Of a stretch of DNA of 42,926 nucleotides, positions 41,110-42,926 are shown piece after piece (the stretch's first letter is position 1; every line of letters starts with the position of its first letter). Origin of the DNA: Bacteroidia bacterium (GTDB taxonomy: Bacteria; Bacteroidota; Bacteroidia; SpSt-205); contig JAOAHZ010000013.1 of assembly GCA_026414975.1 (NCBI GenBank), positions 1 to 42,926 of the forward strand, read 5' to 3'. The notes beneath the pieces were generated by a model. The model did no database searches, had not been told where the DNA came from, and was given only the letters and a program-made list of their open reading frames with translations. The position numbers and the translations under genes are program-made.

Positions 41110-42926
41110 ATGAAGCGCTATGTATTCTGGCTTGCACTGGGCGCGATATATGCTCAATCACCAGATGCCTGTGGGGACGGTCGTATCTGGTATGTGCGCC
41201 CCAACGGATGCACAGGTGGAGCCAACTGCGGCTCTCGCGCTAATCCAGCCGACATCTACTACGCCCGAAATCAAGCGTGTGCTACAGCCACAGCTTTATC
41301 TCCGCATATTATCCGCTTGGCTACGGGCAACTATACCCTTGATCAGACCTTAGAGCTCTGCTCGCACGTGTATTGGGATGGAGGGTATGACGAGTCTCAG
41401 CAGTGGAAAAAAACAAACTCTACTAACACCGTCCTGAACCGCACGACGAATAATGCCGAGGGGCTGTCTCTTACCTCCCCCCAAGTACCTCGACTTATTG
41501 GTCTGCGCGGGGTGAATATCACAAACTTTCAGCTCCATGACCTCATAATAAATGTAGCAGGATTCAATCCGACGGCCGTCCATCCAAACTCTCGTCACGG
41601 CGTGAGTGTCTATGGTATCTACCTCAATGGCTGCTCTAACTACCGTATAGTGCGCTGTGATGTAACAGCAGGAGCTGGGTCAAGGGGGGCAAATGCGCCC
41701 GCAGGAGGAGCGGGAGGAGTAGGGGGAAATGGAAACGCTGGCGCTAATGCACCAGATCCCGGGGGCGTCTGCACTTTTTTCTCTGAAGGAACGGGTGGTA
41801 GTGGAGGAAGTGGTGGAGGGGGAGGAACCGCTGGAAGTGCAGGTGCATTGACAGATATGCATCCTGGTCAAGCAGGAGGAGGAGGAGGAGCTGGTGGAAA
41901 TGGAGGGTCAGGTGGAAACGGCCACACCCGCCAAGCTGGTAGTGGGGGCATATGCGGAAATGGGTCTAACGGTAATGGAGGAGGTGCCGGTGCTAACGGT
42001 GGCAGTGGCGGAGCTACTGGAGGAACAGGTGGGAATGCTGGAAGTGGAGGCGCTGGGGGAACAGTACAAGGAGGATGTAGCTGCTGTGGAAGTGGAAACT
42101 CTAACCCACCTGGGGGTACAGGATCACAGCCTACTGGTACGCCTACGGCAGGGACAAACGGCGCCTCAGCTACTGGCTTTATATTCATGAGCGATTACTA
42201 TATGCCTAACTGGGGGCGAGGCGGTGGCGGTGGTGGTGGCGGCGGCGGTGGTGGCGGCGGTGGCGGCGGAGCGTCAAAGAGTGGAGCAGCATGCTTTACT
42301 GGCTGCCCCGGTTGTTGTCGCCATTCTGGAGGCGGTGGCGGTGGCGGTGGCGGAGGGGGTGGAGGTGGCGGCGGTGGCGGAGGCGGGGGATATGGAGGCG
42401 GAGGGTCGTTTGGGATCTTTATCATAAATAACGGTTCAGGAGGAGCTTTAGTGGATTGCCGATTTGTCAGTAGTGGTGGTGGAGGTGGTGGTAGTGGCGG
42501 GACGGGAGGAAATGGAGGTGGAGCTGGTAGCGGCGCAAACGGAGGATCAGGATGGGATCATTGTAGTGGTAACGATCCAGGCAGCGGGGGGCAAGGCGGC
42601 AATGGTCGCCCAGGAGCCTCAGGAGGGGCAGGCGGAAATGGTCTCGCTGGCCCCTCCTATGCTATAGCCAATGTCTCTGGCGGTGCTTTCTCCGCTGTTG
42701 GAGCGCCGACCCTCACTGGCTTCGGCTGCACCCTCAATAGCTCCGGCACCTGCGGAACTGTACCTAATCCGCCTTACGTCTTCAATGTAGACCATAAAGA
42801 AGGCTGCACCAACTCTGAAATCACTATATCCCAAATTTTGGGTCCTGGGGCGCAGTGGAGCACACCCGGCGCCACGCTCCTCCAAACCGCAGGGGGGGGC
42901 TCCACAGTCGTGGTCTGGTACGGTAA
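41110..42926 (+). CDS. Giant glycine-rich secreted protein with beta-helix segments and poly-Gly tracts (5' part)
   Basis: At least 605 codons, open at the right edge. Signal peptide MKRYVFWLALGAIYAQ. The mature N-terminus has a DUF1565-like or beta-helix start (IWYVRPNGCTGGANCG). Right-handed beta-helix-like strands follow (GIYLNGCSNYRIVRCDVTAG near residue 180 and GIFIINNGSGGALVDCRF near 435), separated by Gly/Asn/Ser/Ala-rich loops. Two pure glycine tracts are encoded at 42220-42270 (17 Gly) and 42328-42390 (21 Gly). Cysteine clusters (GCSCCGSG, GCPGCC) occur between them. The last visible residues (WSTPGATLLQTAGGGSTVVVWYG) resemble the PKD-like domains common in T9SS cargo. Near-consensus TATCTTAG ends six bases before the ATG. 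Probably a T9SS-exported surface or matrix protein. Confidence 0.83.
   Translation, partial: MKRYVFWLALGAIYAQSPDACGDGRIWYVRPNGCTGGANCGSRANPADIYYARNQACATATALSPHIIRLATGNYTLDQTLELCSHVYWDGGYDESQQWKKTNSTNTVLNRTTNNAEGLSLTSPQVPRLIGLRGVNITNFQLHDLIINVAGFNPTAVHPNSRHGVSVYGIYLNGCSNYRIVRCDVTAGAGSRGANAPAGGAGGVGGNGNAGANAPDPGGVCTFFSEGTGGSGGSGGGGGTAGSAGALTDMHPGQAGGGGGAGGNGGSGGNGHTRQAGSGGICGNGSNGNGGGAGANGGSGGATGGTGGNAGSGGAGGTVQGGCSCCGSGNSNPPGGTGSQPTGTPTAGTNGASATGFIFMSDYYMPNWGRGGGGGGGGGGGGGGGGGASKSGAACFTGCPGCCRHSGGGGGGGGGGGGGGGGGGGGGYGGGGSFGIFIINNGSGGALVDCRFVSSGGGGGGSGGTGGNGGGAGSGANGGSGWDHCSGNDPGSGGQGGNGRPGASGGAGGNGLAGPSYAIANVSGGAFSAVGAPTLTGFGCTLNSSGTCGTVPNPPYVFNVDHKEGCTNSEITISQILGPGAQWSTPGATLLQTAGGGSTVVVWYG

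Noticed and set aside
41868-42425. Minus-strand poly-proline open frames
   Set aside because: Exact complement of the glycine codons of the plus-strand gene; low-complexity shadow with no start signal.

Overview
The window looks like a chromosomal segment of a Bacteroidota-type bacterium (FCB group). The lines of evidence are: two long secreted proteins of the kinds exported by the type IX secretion system (T9SS), one with a C-terminal sorting domain and SprB repeats; signal peptides ending in '...AQ'; near absence of Shine-Dalgarno sequences; and repeated matches to the Bacteroidota -7 promoter box TAnnTTTG. Most genes are housekeeping, tightly packed, often with 4-base ATGA/GTGA overlaps. 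I see no tRNA, rRNA, CRISPR array, insertion sequence or prophage.

Layout. 1-1894: the 5' part of a fused B12 mutase gene (icmF, minus) divergent from a methyltransferase. 1895-7600: an accessory patch with a hendecad-repeat coiled-coil protein, a large SBBP/SprB/T9SS protein interrupted by an in-frame TAG just after its signal peptide, a small membrane protein, and a decayed second copy of the coiled-coil gene. 7596-13738 (minus): guaB, a membrane PP2C phosphatase, a STAS anti-anti-sigma factor, an RsbW-like kinase, ruvB and queG, i.e. a complete partner-switching module inside a housekeeping operon. 13769-15722 (plus): nuoI, nuoJ, queD, folE. 15702-20137: a family 5 solute-binding lipoprotein (minus) and parA-parB-M16 peptidase (plus). 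20502-25958 (minus): a DUF1573 protein, a flavin monooxygenase and an SDR; then an ABC-2 exporter pair. 25986-27582 (plus): CPBP protease and cdsA. 27730-29724 (minus): SH3 lipoprotein and der. 29767-35088 (plus): a beta-barrel-like protein, a methyltransferase, a GT51 transglycosylase with a long extra periplasmic domain, and an AsmA-like protein. 35175-40992: a glycosyltransferase, cinA, a cryptochrome/photolyase-like protein, a UbiA prenyltransferase, pgpA and a small secreted protein. 41110-end: the start of a giant glycine-rich beta-helix protein.

The clearest genome-scale signal is promoter architecture. Fourteen genes carry an exact TAnnTTTG box ending 3-9 bases (usually 3-5) before the start codon, which implies leaderless mRNAs. 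At several divergent gene pairs the two boxes lie back to back in a spacer of 27-45 bp, so the two promoters must overlap. Three of the convergent junctions carry very strong GC-rich hairpins that look like bidirectional terminators.
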